64,000 nt of DNA, from positions 62,001 to 126,000 of the forward strand of contig OZ252020.1 in NCBI GenBank assembly GCA_965247505.1. The letters are read 5' to 3'. This document shows, piece by piece, positions 11,183 to 19,819 of this stretch. The first letter of the stretch is position 1. Each line of letters starts with the position of its first letter. The position numbers and the translations under genes are program-made. The stretch comes from CAIYRG01 sp965247505. GTDB lineage: Bacteria; Pseudomonadota; Alphaproteobacteria; Micropepsales; Micropepsaceae. Under the pieces are notes generated by a model. The model was not told the origin of the DNA. It was given only the letters and a program-made list of their open reading frames with translations, and ran no database searches.

Positions 11183-11986
11183 GGTGTTGTCACGTTATTG
11201 AACGATCGTGCTGTGAATTGGCATAGAACTCAAGCTCAAGCGGTGGCGGTGGCGGTTTGCCACAGGCTCATTGCTTGGTTGCGAAACTGGCGCAATGTCT
11301 TTCGGGAAATCAGATGACGTTGGACGTTGAAGGTGTTGTAGACGGTGGCGTGTGTAGAGAGAAATCGCTGCGCTGATCGAGCCGATTTGAAACGTTGCAT
11401 TCGTCGTTCGCGTTGTCGGACCGGCAAGTGAGAATTCTCAGCTCGGTTGTTCTTCCTGCCACCAAAATCATGGTGCTGGGCAAGGCCCATATCCTTCAAA
11501 GCAGCACCGTAAGATGGCAGTTTGTCTGTGACGAATGCGTCAGGGACAAATCCTTGCTTTTTCAACAGCTTGCGCATCAACTTGAGCGCTGCCTTCTTGT
11601 TTCTGCGTGACTGAACCAGGATATCCAGCACTTCGCCTTCGCTATCGACAGCGCGCCATAGATACATCCGCTTGCCGGCGATGGACACGAACACCTCATC
11701 AAGGTGCCACCGGACATCTGGCCGAGGGCGCGTTGTCCTCAGTCTCCGGGCATAGGCCTGCCCAAACTTCAATGCCCAGCGCCGGACCGTTTCGTAAGAA
11801 AGATCAATACCACGTTCAGCGACCAGGTCTTCGATGTCTCGATAGCTTAGGGGAAACCGGAAATACAGCCAGACAGCGTGCTGAATGATCACGGGGGGAA
11901 ATCGGTATCGGGCATAAGAGATTTTCTGCATCCAGCGACACTACTGCGCCATCAGAAACAGGTCACCCTGTTAATGTGACAACGCC
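11183..11986 (-). mobile_element. IS6-family element type B, copy B1 (complete)
   Basis: 804 bp with ends GGTGTTGTCACGTTA and GGCGTTGTCACATTA, and one transposase. The flanking 8-mers differ (ACTCGAAC left, GTATTCGG right), and the flanks are unrelated genes, so it marks a rearrangement junction. Confidence 0.92.
11236..11931 (-). CDS. IS6-family transposase (type B)
   Basis: 231 aa DDE transposase: N-terminal HTH-like FRFPLSYRDIEDLVAERGI, then RWHLDEVFV (first Asp), FVTDKLPSYGAA (second Asp) and NNRAENSHLPVRQRERRM (Glu). It is intact and near-identical to the copy at 40846-41541. IS6 transposases act by replicative, cointegrate-forming transposition. Confidence 0.95.
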   Translation of the reverse strand: MQKISYARYRFPPVIIQHAVWLYFRFPLSYRDIEDLVAERGIDLSYETVRRWALKFGQAYARRLRTTRPRPDVRWHLDEVFVSIAGKRMYLWRAVDSEGEVLDILVQSRRNKKAALKLMRKLLKKQGFVPDAFVTDKLPSYGAALKDMGLAQHHDFGGRKNNRAENSHLPVRQRERRMQRFKSARSAQRFLSTHATVYNTFNVQRHLISRKTLRQFRNQAMSLWQTATATA

Positions 11987-12317
11987 GTATTCGGAGCCCC
12001 TATTGTCCACCGCATAAGCGAACAGGCCATGATCAGATGTATGCGCCGTACCGTGGATGGCGAAAAAGCTCTGCCCCCCCGACTCGCGGTTGCCATCCAG
12101 CAGGATGTGCTCCTGCGGGTCGTCTGCCGCGTCGCGCGGCCGGCGGCACAGGATCGGATACTGACCGCCGGTGACGAAACGACGGTAATAGGCCCACGGC
12201 CCGTCCGGCATCGGGACCGTGCTGTCCTCTTCCTTGATACGCGCCTTAAGTTCGGTGGCGAGATCCTCGCGCAGTTGCTTTATCGGCGCCAGCGCGGCAT
12301 CGGTGAAGGCAATTTCT
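11987..12317 (-). pseudogene. ptrB: Oligopeptidase B (S9 protease) internal fragment
   Basis: About 110 codons from the N-terminal propeller side of protease II: LKARIKEEDSTVPMPDGPW, YYRRFVTGGQYP, HILLDGNRESGGQSFF and ending LFAYAVDNRGSEY. Both ends are cut, on one side by IS6 copy B1 and on the other by a MITE. The serine protease domain is absent. Confidence 0.8.
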
Positions 12318-12480
12318 GGCATTGTCAGACTAAATCTTCTTGGTCGTCTCGCCCTGTCCCCATTGGGGGATTTCAGGACGCAAAGACATGTTTTGTCTGG
12401 CTTACACCGGACAAGCGCGGGCGACGAAGATGGCTCAACAACGAGAAAATTCTAACATACGATTTTAGTCTGACAATGCT
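12318..12480 (+). mobile_element. 163-bp MITE (family I), copy M1
   Basis: Bounded by GGCATTGTCAGACTAA-type inverted ends shared with IS6 type A. The interior has no transposase and contains a TTGTCTGG / CCGGACAA hairpin. The last base of the right end differs from the other copies. It abuts the ptrB fragment. Confidence 0.85.
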
Positions 12481-12750
12481 CATCGATCCCTTGCCGGAAG
12501 TGGCGCCGGAGGTCCGGCAAAGGCGCCAAGGATCGGAAGAGAATCGGTTCTAATTCAACTGCTTGATGTCCAGCGTGGTCCAAGAGGGGAAGGACGAGAT
12601 AACACGGGCGAAGGACAGTGAAGGTGAGCTAAGACCAGAAAGCGAAGTTTTTTGTCGATCAGGTGCGAAACGACGCGGCTAAAATACCCATAGGTGCGGT
12701 TCGGGATTTCGGTCGTTCTATAGCAGCCAACTTCGGCGGTGACGGATAGG
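12481..12750. other. Intergenic, no gene recognised
   Basis: No convincing reading frame, RNA or terminator is visible here. A short open stretch continuing out of the MITE (to 12552) is probably accidental. Confidence 0.5.
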
Positions 12751-13164
12751 TTAGGTGCTGCGCCAATTTCTGTGGTCCTCCACGGTCAATTCTGTCTTTC
12801 CATGAAGGTCTCGTCTCAGAGCAAGCTCAAACTTTGCGAGTGCCTTTTCCTTCTTTTCGTCCGAGGATTTGGCTCCCGTAGCGACAGTGTCGAGAAAAGC
12901 GTTTCCTGTTCTAATCACCGCGTCCGGGCAGTACAGCCAGGAAAGACGGAATTCCTGAAGGAAGTTCTCCTTCTTTTCGGTGTTTTCAGAGGTCGCGTAG
13001 AATCCGTATATCGACTTCAGAAAAGCTTCGTACCTGTCTTCCTTGCGTTTGTGGTTCTCCCATTTTCGTTTGCTGCATTCATTCAAACACCACGCGACAA
13101 TCGCGACCACCAAAGGAACAGCCACGGAGATCAATGGGATAATGATCTTCAACCACTCTTCCAT
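12751..13164 (-). CDS. Small single-pass membrane protein, function unknown
   Basis: 138 aa starting at ATG 13164, preceded by AAGAAGAGG. Residues ~5-27 (IIIPLISVAVPLVVAIVAW) form one transmembrane segment near the N-terminus. The rest is charged, helical and cytoplasmic-looking (RKWENHKRKEDRYEAFLKS). The frame is open for 58 codons upstream, but that part overlaps an IS110 remnant and is not coding. Isolated, with no obvious partner. Confidence 0.55.
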   Translation of the reverse strand: MEEWLKIIIPLISVAVPLVVAIVAWCLNECSKRKWENHKRKEDRYEAFLKSIYGFYATSENTEKKENFLQEFRLSWLYCPDAVIRTGNAFLDTVATGAKSSDEKKEKALAKFELALRRDLHGKTELTVEDHRNWRST

Positions 13165-13289
13165 ATGCCCCGACCTCTTCTTGCGCTCCAAATATTCTAG
13201 CCACAGTCGTTCGGGGTAGGCAATCAACGTCGGTTGTGAGGCCCTGGCGGCGCCTTTCCACCGCCATTTTGAGATGCTCACGGGACTCC

Positions 13290-13412
13290 CATTTCCCCAG
13301 GTCGCCGATCTTCGTACTGAGGCCGACATGAGCCACACCCTGCGGAGCGACTACTCCATACTCCGCCAGATAACCGCGCAAGACGTTGATCGTTTGCGTG
13401 CGCTACAACGAG
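13290..13412 (-). pseudogene. IS110-family transposase fragment
   Basis: The frame RTQTINVLRGYLAEYGVVAP then QGVAHVG matches the RTQTINSLRGQLAEFGVIAA region of the complete IS110-type transposase at 61559-62599. Only ~40 codons remain. Confidence 0.7.
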
Positions 13413-13479
13413 CTCACCATAGTGATGCTCGGTGCATCAAGATCGACTGCCGCACAACCGGATCGCCCGCCTCGTGCCG

Positions 13480-13770
13480 TCACAAGTGGCGCGGTGCATC
13501 CATGCTCGCGTGCAGGATGCGCACGATCAGAACGCGGCCTTCGTCCTCGACATAGAACACGGCATGCGCGCGGTGCTCGAAGCGCCGGAGACCCGGCGCG
13601 AGTGCTTCGGCGCTTCGGCCCAGTCGTGGGTTCCCAGCGAGATTGCGAAAGCATGCTTCGAGATCGTCTCGATAGCGCCGTGCCTGTTCGATGCCGAAAG
13701 CCTCGATGGTGTAGTCGGCGATCCCGGCGAGGTCGGCCTCGGCCCGCGACGTGAGTCGATAGTCAGTCAC
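13480..13770 (-). CDS. parE: ParE-family toxin
   Basis: 96 aa RelE/ParE-fold protein. Typical features are YRLTSRAEADLAGIADYT at the N-terminus, GNPRLGRSAEALAPGLRRFEHR in the middle and VFYVEDEGRVLIVRILHASMD at the C-terminus. It overlaps the upstream antitoxin gene by 8 bp, giving translational coupling. ParE toxins poison DNA gyrase (family knowledge). Intact. Confidence 0.88.
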   Translation of the reverse strand: MTDYRLTSRAEADLAGIADYTIEAFGIEQARRYRDDLEACFRNLAGNPRLGRSAEALAPGLRRFEHRAHAVFYVEDEGRVLIVRILHASMDAPRHL

Positions 13771-14017
13771 GCGGCGCGCGATAACGCTGCTCTGCCTCGG
13801 CCCAAACCTCCTTCACGGTCTTGTCGCTGACGCCGCTCTCCAAACCGTCCTGGATCGCCTCCTTCAAGGCGCGGAACTGTGCGTTCTGTTCCTGATCGCG
13901 GCGGATCAGGTCGCGGACATATTCGCTGTCGTTGCCGTATTCGCCGCTTGTTATCTGCGCCCTGATCCAGCGTTCCTGCCGGTCGGTCACGGTAATGCTC
14001 TTCTTGACCAATGCCAT
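13763..14017 (-). CDS. parD: ParD-family antitoxin
   Basis: 84 aa ribbon-helix-helix protein: N-terminal KKSITVTDRQERWIRAQI strand-helix, then GNDSEYVRDLIRRDQ, with a C-terminal toxin-binding helix (KEAIQDGLESGVSDKTVKEVW). It is first gene of the operon with parE. A perfect palindrome 29 bp upstream is the likely self-repression site. Confidence 0.88.
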   Translation of the reverse strand: MALVKKSITVTDRQERWIRAQITSGEYGNDSEYVRDLIRRDQEQNAQFRALKEAIQDGLESGVSDKTVKEVWAEAEQRYRAPRD

Positions 14018-14045
14018 ATCGGCCTCCGCATCCGGATGCTAATAA

Positions 14046-14062
14046 ATCCGATAATATCGGAT
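14046..14062. promoter_or_regulatory. Palindromic operator candidate for parDE
   Basis: ATCCGATA-A-TATCGGAT is a perfect 8-1-8 palindrome just upstream of parD, where an autoregulating ribbon-helix-helix antitoxin would bind. The palindrome is observed; its function is inferred. Confidence 0.6.
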
Positions 14063-14095
14063 AACATCTCCATCCTCAACGGGCTGCCGCACACG

Positions 14096-14167
14096 CTACC
14101 CGATCCCGATGCCGTGTTTCAGGGCGAGGTCGAACGACACCGACGCCCCCCGCATTTACCTGCGACG
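14096..14167 (-). pseudogene. C-terminal tip of a DUF3363-type relaxase
   Basis: The frame MRGASVSFDLALKHGIGIG then stop is a diverged match to the last residues of the larger relaxase tail at 20556 (MRGASASFELARKRGIGIG). Everything upstream is lost at the IS6 fragment beginning at 14168. Confidence 0.65.
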
Positions 14168-14509
14168 GGCATTGTCAGACTAACTGCGTCGGACCTGTAG
14201 AATCTACAATCGAGGATTTTTAGGCTGCAAGTTGACACCACTCGGCCAGCGCAGCGGCTCGGGCTTGTTTGAAAATATCGCGACGGTTGAGATGGCGTTG
14301 GTGGTTGAAGTGGTTATGGATCGAAGCATGGACGGAGGCGAATTTCTGCAAGGTCCTGACATCTCTGAACCGTGCCATTGCCCCTTCCCGCCTTCGAAAG
14401 GGCTGATGTGAGTTTTCCGCCCGGTTGTTGAGCCAGCGCCTGGTCTCTTGGCGGCCCTCGTTGCCGATCACCTTCATCGCCGCCCGGTATGACCGTAACC
14501 TGTCCGTGA
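14168..14509 (-). mobile_element. IS6 type A fragment A1 (3' part)
   Basis: Starts with a GGCATTGTCAGACTAA end and encodes the last 85 transposase residues (minus strand, 14220-14477). It is cut where the complete copy A2 begins. Confidence 0.88.
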
Positions 14510-15314
14510 GGCATTGTCAGACTAAATCGGCTTGAGCCGGAAGGTAAGGTCTCCTAGCCTCCGGCGATGCACAATCCCTTCCGTTATTTCAATAGCTCGC
14601 CCGAGGTAATCCGCAGCGCAGTGATGCTGTATGTGAGGTTTCCGCTCTCCCTCAGGCAGGTCGAGGATCTGCTCAACGAACGGGGCATTGATGTCAGTTA
14701 CGAAACGGTACGATATTGGTGGAACCGCTTTGGCCCGTTGTTTGCCGCCGAGATCCGGAAACGCCGTATTCGCCATGGATCCTATTCGTTGTGGCGCTGG
14801 CATCTTGATGAGGTGTTTGTCCGTATCAATGGCGAAACACATTACCTATGGCGTGCCGTTGACCATGAAGGCGAAGTGCTTGAGGTTTTGGCCACGAAAC
14901 GGCGGGATCGTGAAGCCGCGCTTAGGTTTCTGAGGCGGGCTATGAAGCGTTATGGCCGGCCGGCTTCGATCATCACGGACAGGCTACGGTCATACCGGGC
15001 TGCGATGAAGGTGATCGGCAACGAGGGCCGCCAAGAGATCAAGCGTTGGTTGAACAACCGCGCGGAAAACTCACATCTACCCTTCCGGCGACGGGAACGC
15101 GCAATGGCCAAATTCAGGGAGGTAAGAACTCTGCAGAAATTCGCCGCCGTCCATGCTTCGATCCATAACCACTTCAACCACCAACGCCATCTCAACCGTC
15201 GCGATATTTTCAAGCAAGCCCGAGCCGCTGCGCTGGCCGAGTGGTGTCAACTTGCAGCCTAAAAAATCCTCGATTGTAGATTCTACAGGTCCGACCCATT
15301 AGTCTGACAATGCC
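14510..15314 (+). mobile_element. IS6-family element type A, copy A2 (complete)
   Basis: 805 bp with GGCATTGTCAGACTAA inverted ends. The 8-mers outside the ends (GTCCGTGA and CGTCGGAG) do not match, so no target duplication remains. Confidence 0.92.
14567..15262 (+). CDS. IS6-family transposase (type A)
   Basis: 231 aa: N-terminal HTH region (RFPLSLRQVEDLLNERGI), RWHLDEVFVRI (Asp), IITDRLRSYRAA (Asp), NNRAENSHLPFRRRERAM (Glu). Intact DDE triad. It is a likely source of transposase for the 163-bp MITEs that share its ends. Confidence 0.95.
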   Translation: MHNPFRYFNSSPEVIRSAVMLYVRFPLSLRQVEDLLNERGIDVSYETVRYWWNRFGPLFAAEIRKRRIRHGSYSLWRWHLDEVFVRINGETHYLWRAVDHEGEVLEVLATKRRDREAALRFLRRAMKRYGRPASIITDRLRSYRAAMKVIGNEGRQEIKRWLNNRAENSHLPFRRRERAMAKFREVRTLQKFAAVHASIHNHFNHQRHLNRRDIFKQARAAALAEWCQLAA

Positions 15315-15349
15315 CGTCGGAGCCATCCCAGCCCGACCGAACAGTTACG

Positions 15350-15512
15350 GGCATTGTCAGACTAAATCTGCTTGGTCGTCTCTTCCTGTTCCCTTTTGGG
15401 GATTTAAGGGCGCAAAAACAGGTTTTGTCTGGCTTAGACCGGACAAGCACAGGCGACGAAGATGGCTCAACAACGAGAAAATTTTAACATACGATTTTAG
15501 TCTGACAATGCC
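15350..15512 (+). mobile_element. 163-bp MITE (family I), copy M2
   Basis: Full copy with both GGCATTGTCAGACTAA-type ends. It truncates the IS630 transposase gene on its right. The flanking 8-mers do not match. Confidence 0.88.
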
Positions 15513-16187
15513 GGCGGCAGGAACAGCAAGTGGGCACGGGCCTGTCGGATCGCCTTCCTGACGGCTGCGCCTTTGTGACTGGCGAGATTGTCCATCACCA
15601 CCACATCGCCCGGCGCCAGTGTCGGGACGAGGAACTGTTCGACATAGGCGCGGAAGGCGTCGCCGTTGACCGGGCCGTCGAGGACGCAGGGCGCGTCGAT
15701 CCGGTCGACGCGCAACGCGGCGACAAACGTCATGGTGCGCCAGTGGCCGTGCGGCGCGCGCCCGATCAGGCGTTCGCCCCTGGGCGCCCAGCCGCGCAAG
15801 GGCGCCATATTGGTTTTGGCCCAGGTCTCGTCGATAAAGACCAGCCGGCGCGGATCAACCCGTTTCTGGTGGCGTTTCCAGCGCGCCCTGCGGTGTGCAA
15901 CGTCCGGCCGGTGTTGCTCGTCGGCCAGCGCGGTTTTTTTTAAAGGAGTAGCCGGCGCGGTGCACCGCCTTCCAGACCGTGCGGTAATCCACCTTGAGTC
16001 CGCGCGCGGCCAGTTCAGAGACCAAACCGCGCAGGGTGAACGGGGTCTCGATCCGCTCCAGGAGCCAGGCCTCGTGATCCCCGACGATCTTGCGCGGGCG
16101 CGCCGCGGCCACCTGCCGGACACTCTGTCCGTCGGCCAGCCGCGCCATCGCGCGTTCGCGCAAATCCATCGAAATCGGTCGTGTCAT
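15513..16187 (-). pseudogene. IS630-family transposase, frameshifted and truncated
   Basis: The N-terminal frame has an HTH (RERAMARLADGQSVRQVAAA) and winged-helix region. The next frame carries RLVFIDETWAKTNM (Asp) and GDVVVMDNLASHKGAAVRKAI (Asp). Frames change at an 8-base T run (15934-15941; A8 on the coding strand). A one-base change in the run would join them. The C-terminal Glu region is missing because the MITE at 15350-15512 replaces it, so the element is dead. Confidence 0.8.
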
Positions 16188-16298
16188 CGCTCAAGCCTCC
16201 CCTGTCGTCCTCACGACAAGGAATCAACTCCAGCCAACCAAGGGAATCCCTATTCGATTCACAATCGAGTCATCCCGCTCTAGTGAAGGAATATTAAG

Positions 16299-16598
16299 AT
16301 GAAACAAGTTATTGTTCGCTATAAGATCAAGCCGGGCCGTGCAGAAGAAAACGAAAACCTCATCAAAGCCGTGTTCGCGGAGCTGGCACAGGCGCGCCCC
16401 GAGGGAATTAGCTATTCTTCCTACAAGCTTGAAGATGGACTGACCTTTGTCCACCACGCGGTGGTGTCCACGCCGGACGGCAGCAATCCGCTCCCGCAAC
16501 TTGATGCGTTCAAATCATTTACGCGTGATCTCAAAGACCGTTGCGACGAGCCTCCGCTTGCCATGGCTGCGAGCCAGATCGGTTCCTACCAAGGTTAG
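16299..16598 (+). CDS. ABM-like dimeric alpha-beta barrel protein
   Basis: 99 aa with the antibiotic-biosynthesis-monooxygenase-like pattern: strand VIVRYKIKPGRAEENENLI, helix VFAELAQARPEG, strand ISYSSYKLEDGLTFVHHAV. It could be a small oxidoreductase or a degradation-pathway barrel protein; substrate unknown. It is convergent with the amidohydrolase-like gene 60 bp away, and both lie in a block duplicated at 46.3-48.8 kb. Confidence 0.65.
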   Translation: MKQVIVRYKIKPGRAEENENLIKAVFAELAQARPEGISYSSYKLEDGLTFVHHAVVSTPDGSNPLPQLDAFKSFTRDLKDRCDEPPLAMAASQIGSYQG

Positions 16599-18814
16599 CG
16601 CGCCGTGAATTCGCTACGAGCAAGCGAGCGAAAGCGCCAGGCCGGACGCTGATCCTCCTAATATCCCGTCTCGTCATGGACTTTGGAGAAATAGCTCTGC
16701 GTAAAAGAGAACGGCACCAAAATATGGGCCGTGTTCGAGGTGTCCCCCCATTCGGCACTGCTGATGGGTGTTGGGTTTTTTACGACGAGCTTCAATTTTC
16801 CGGCGCTGCCTAAAACGTGACTTGGCAGCGTCACTTCGATGACGTCGTTGCTCACTACGCGCGTCGTCAGCGGCGTCCCCGCGTTCCCGGGATCGCCGTC
16901 GGGCGCCACCGCCATAAAGACTTTGCTGCGCTCGACGAAGCTGACGCCTTTTAACGTCACGACGGTGTCGGCACTGCCCTGCACGATCGTACGAGGGCTG
17001 ATCATATCGATCACCGGGGTCGGCGAAATCCGCGGACTAGGCGCGGGCGCGCCTTCGGGCAGACGATCTCGGCCGGGAATCGAGCCGCGCACGACTTCCG
17101 CCCAGTCGGCATTGCCCACAACCGACCGGTCATCATTATAGCTGTTGTTGGCGAACATGCGGCCGCCATATTCGGCGTGATAGCCCCGCTCCCAAATCTT
17201 GCCGTCCTTAATCACCATGTGAATGTCACGCGAGTTGGTAATATCGTCGAGCGGATTGGAGTTGAGAATAAGCACGTCTGCAAACTTACCGGCCTCGATA
17301 GAGCCAATGTCCTCGATACCGCGCGCATCGGCATTCCACCTTGTCGCGCCCTGGATGATTTTCATCGGCGGCACGTCGAAGTCAGCCTGCATGATGTGCA
17401 TTTCTTGATGCACACCAATGCCGGGCGCAGCTTGGCTGATATCGGACGAAACAATGAGTTTGCCGCCCGCAGCGGAGAAGTGGCGCATGAACTCGGCTTT
17501 GTTGCGGTAGCCGGCCATGCGCTGCTCATAAATTTCCGGTGAGACATATTCTTCGGCGTCGCGAACATTGTCGAGCAAGTCGAAGAAATAGTAGTCCGCG
17601 TAATAGGCACGGAGTTCCGGATCATTAAAGAGCGTTTCAGCATCTCGCTGCACGCTTTCGTGGATCGAATAGAACCCACCACGCGCCAACGCCACGGTTT
17701 CGGGCGAGACATAGGCATTATTGTCGATCAGTTCTTGGATCACGTCATCGACGCGGGACATATCCATTTCGGCAAACGCGTCAGGTGGCGCCGTCGGCTC
17801 GGGACCGCCGCGGCCGGTATTCCCGGCATTCGCCCACTTCTCCTGATTGGTGGTCAATGTCGCGCCAAGATTGCCCGCGTGAATGAGGGCCGTCACGCCG
17901 AGCCGCGAGGCTTCCAACCCGCGCAATTGTGGACCCATGCAGCGGCATGAAACTGCGAGGCCCGCGGCGAGCGCTTCTTCAACGACCGCTTCCCAAATTT
18001 CGAGCGGACCATCGCCATCGCCAATGCCAATGAAATCCGCACCCGCGGCAATAAGATCACGTGTGATCTGCCGCGCTTCCTCCGGCGAGTAGGGCGTGAT
18101 CGCCCCGGCGCCCGGCGAGTAACGCTGCGGCCGGTCCAGATCGGGCCCGGGCCCGCGAACACCCACAACGCCATGATGAAGGCGCGGACCGGCATAAACG
18201 CCATGGTTCATTGCATCACGCTCGGCGATGCCTTCGTCATTGCGCCCGCCATCAACAAAACCTGAGGTGACGCCCCAATTCAGATAGGCCTCTCCATACG
18301 GCCAATTCCAATTGGTCTTGCCGTCGACAAGCCCGGGGAGAATATATTTTCCACCGAGTTCGACGACTTCCGCATTGGCGGGAATGGCAACACTCCCCTC
18401 AGCTCCCACCGCGGCGAAACGGTTGCCCTCGATGACAATGACCGCATTTTCGAGCGGTGGACCGCCCAGGCCATCAATGAGCGTACCTCCCTGAAGAACC
18501 AGCGCCCCCTGCCCTTGCGCAGTGACGGGGCTCGATGCGCCCCAAACAAGCAGGCTGAAACAAACTGCCAGCAATTGGTAAACAGAAGTCGAGCGCATTT
18601 CTTCTCCCCCAGAGCTCAATTCGAAGAAATTATGACACGTAGGCTTGGGGTGCTTCCAGCCCACAAACGAGGATTTGCATTCACAGGGAGTTCACACCGC
18701 GCACGACGCCATCCGCCGGTGCCCGCAGCGCCTGCGCGGCCTATCCAACTTTCAATCGGAAGCTAAAAATCCGGCGTCGCGTCGGCCGGAATATCGTGTT
18801 CCAACCCGGTGAGG
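16311..18814. repeat. 2.5-kb duplicated block, copy 1
   Basis: This segment reappears at 46297-48800 in the same orientation with a constant offset of 29986 bp. I saw no difference in the stretches compared. The right boundary in both copies is the same base next to an IS6 type A end. Confidence 0.93.
16658..18598 (-). CDS. Secreted amidohydrolase-like protein, degenerate metal site
   Basis: 646 aa from ATG 18598, preceded by a strong GGGGGAGAAGAA site. Signal peptide ~1-28 (LLAVCFSLLVWGASS) predicts export. The fold follows the amidohydrolase superfamily: N-terminal strands GTLIDGLGGPPLENAVIVIEG, PGLVDG (88-93), late GKLIVSSDISQ and C-terminal IEAGKFADVLILNSNPLDD. The usual HxH after PGL-x-D is replaced by KTN, so the standard binuclear metal site looks lost. 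Residues ~535-625 (VIDMISPRTIVQGS to KLKLVVKNPTP) resemble an IPT/TIG immunoglobulin-like domain. Substrate unknown. Confidence 0.75.
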   Translation of the reverse strand: MRSTSVYQLLAVCFSLLVWGASSPVTAQGQGALVLQGGTLIDGLGGPPLENAVIVIEGNRFAAVGAEGSVAIPANAEVVELGGKYILPGLVDGKTNWNWPYGEAYLNWGVTSGFVDGGRNDEGIAERDAMNHGVYAGPRLHHGVVGVRGPGPDLDRPQRYSPGAGAITPYSPEEARQITRDLIAAGADFIGIGDGDGPLEIWEAVVEEALAAGLAVSCRCMGPQLRGLEASRLGVTALIHAGNLGATLTTNQEKWANAGNTGRGGPEPTAPPDAFAEMDMSRVDDVIQELIDNNAYVSPETVALARGGFYSIHESVQRDAETLFNDPELRAYYADYYFFDLLDNVRDAEEYVSPEIYEQRMAGYRNKAEFMRHFSAAGGKLIVSSDISQAAPGIGVHQEMHIMQADFDVPPMKIIQGATRWNADARGIEDIGSIEAGKFADVLILNSNPLDDITNSRDIHMVIKDGKIWERGYHAEYGGRMFANNSYNDDRSVVGNADWAEVVRGSIPGRDRLPEGAPAPSPRISPTPVIDMISPRTIVQGSADTVVTLKGVSFVERSKVFMAVAPDGDPGNAGTPLTTRVVSNDVIEVTLPSHVLGSAGKLKLVVKNPTPISSAEWGDTSNTAHILVPFSFTQSYFSKVHDETGY

Positions 18815-19619
18815 GGCATTGTCAGACTAAATGGGCTGGACCTGCAGAACCTTCAATTGGGGACCTCTAGGCTGCAAGTTGCCGCCACTCGGCCAGCGCA
18901 GCGGCTCGGGCTTGTTTGAAAATGTCGCGACGGTTGAGATGGCGTTGGTGGCTGAAGTGGTTATGGATCGAAGCATGGACGGAGGCGAATTTCTGCAGGG
19001 TCTTGATATCTCTGAACCGTGCCATTGCCCCTTCCCGCCTTCGAAAGGGCTGATGTGAGTTTTCTGCCCGGTTGTTCAACCAACGCTTGATCTCTTGGCG
19101 GCCCTCGTTGCCGATCACCTTCATCGCAGCCCGGTATGACCGTAACCTGTCCGTGATGATCGAAGCCGGCCGGCCATAACGCTTCATAGCTCGCCTCAGA
19201 AACCTAAGCGCGGCTTCGCGGTCTCGCCGTTTCGTGGCATAGACCTCAAGCACTTCGCCTTCATGGTCAACAGCACGCCATAGATAACATGTCTCGCCGT
19301 TGATCCGGACGAACACCTCATCAAGATGCCAGCGCCACAGCGAATAGGATCCATGACGAATGCGGCGTTTCCGGATCTCGGCGGCAAACAACGGGCCAAA
19401 GCGGTTCCACCAATATCGTACCGTTTCGTAACTGACATCAATGCCCCGTTCGTTGAGCAGATCCTCGACCTGCCTGAGGGAGAGCGGAAACCTCACATAC
19501 AGCATCACTGCGCTGCGGATTAGCTCGGGCGAGCTATTGAAATAACGGAAGGGATTGTGCATCGCCGGAGGCTAGGAGACCTTACTTCCCGGCTCAAGCC
19601 GATTTAGTCTGACAATGCC
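18815..19619 (-). mobile_element. IS6-family element type A, copy A3 (complete)
   Basis: 805 bp, both ends GGCATTGTCAGACTAA. It sits at the right boundary of duplicated block 1. No matching target duplication. Confidence 0.92.
18867..19562 (-). CDS. IS6-family transposase (type A)
   Basis: 231 aa, intact DDE set (WHLDEVFVRI, IITDRLRSY, NNRAENSHQPFRRREG). The C-terminal part (MARFRDIKTLQKF) differs slightly from copy A2, so copies in this window are not all recent duplicates of one another. Confidence 0.95.
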   Translation of the reverse strand: MHNPFRYFNSSPELIRSAVMLYVRFPLSLRQVEDLLNERGIDVSYETVRYWWNRFGPLFAAEIRKRRIRHGSYSLWRWHLDEVFVRINGETCYLWRAVDHEGEVLEVYATKRRDREAALRFLRRAMKRYGRPASIITDRLRSYRAAMKVIGNEGRQEIKRWLNNRAENSHQPFRRREGAMARFRDIKTLQKFASVHASIHNHFSHQRHLNRRDIFKQARAAALAEWRQLAA

Positions 19620-19750
19620 CGATGTTGTAGTGGGCGACAAGCGAGGCGGGCTTGGACTCACTGATCGGCACCGCGCCCAGTGTCGACGTCCTGAGCGTAC
19701 CCGCGCCGTGGGCCTCGGCTGTCCGGATGCCGCCCAGGTGCTCCATGACC

Positions 19751-19815
19751 GGCATTGTCAGACTAAAATCGTATGTTAGAACTTTCACGTTGTTGAGCCA
19801 GCTTCGTCGCCTAGG
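19751..19815 (-). mobile_element. 163-bp MITE fragment M3
   Basis: Only the end carrying AAAATCGTATGTTAGAA remains, ~65 bp, followed directly by the 3' end of the gene at 19820. Confidence 0.75.
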
Positions 19816-19819
19816 CATT

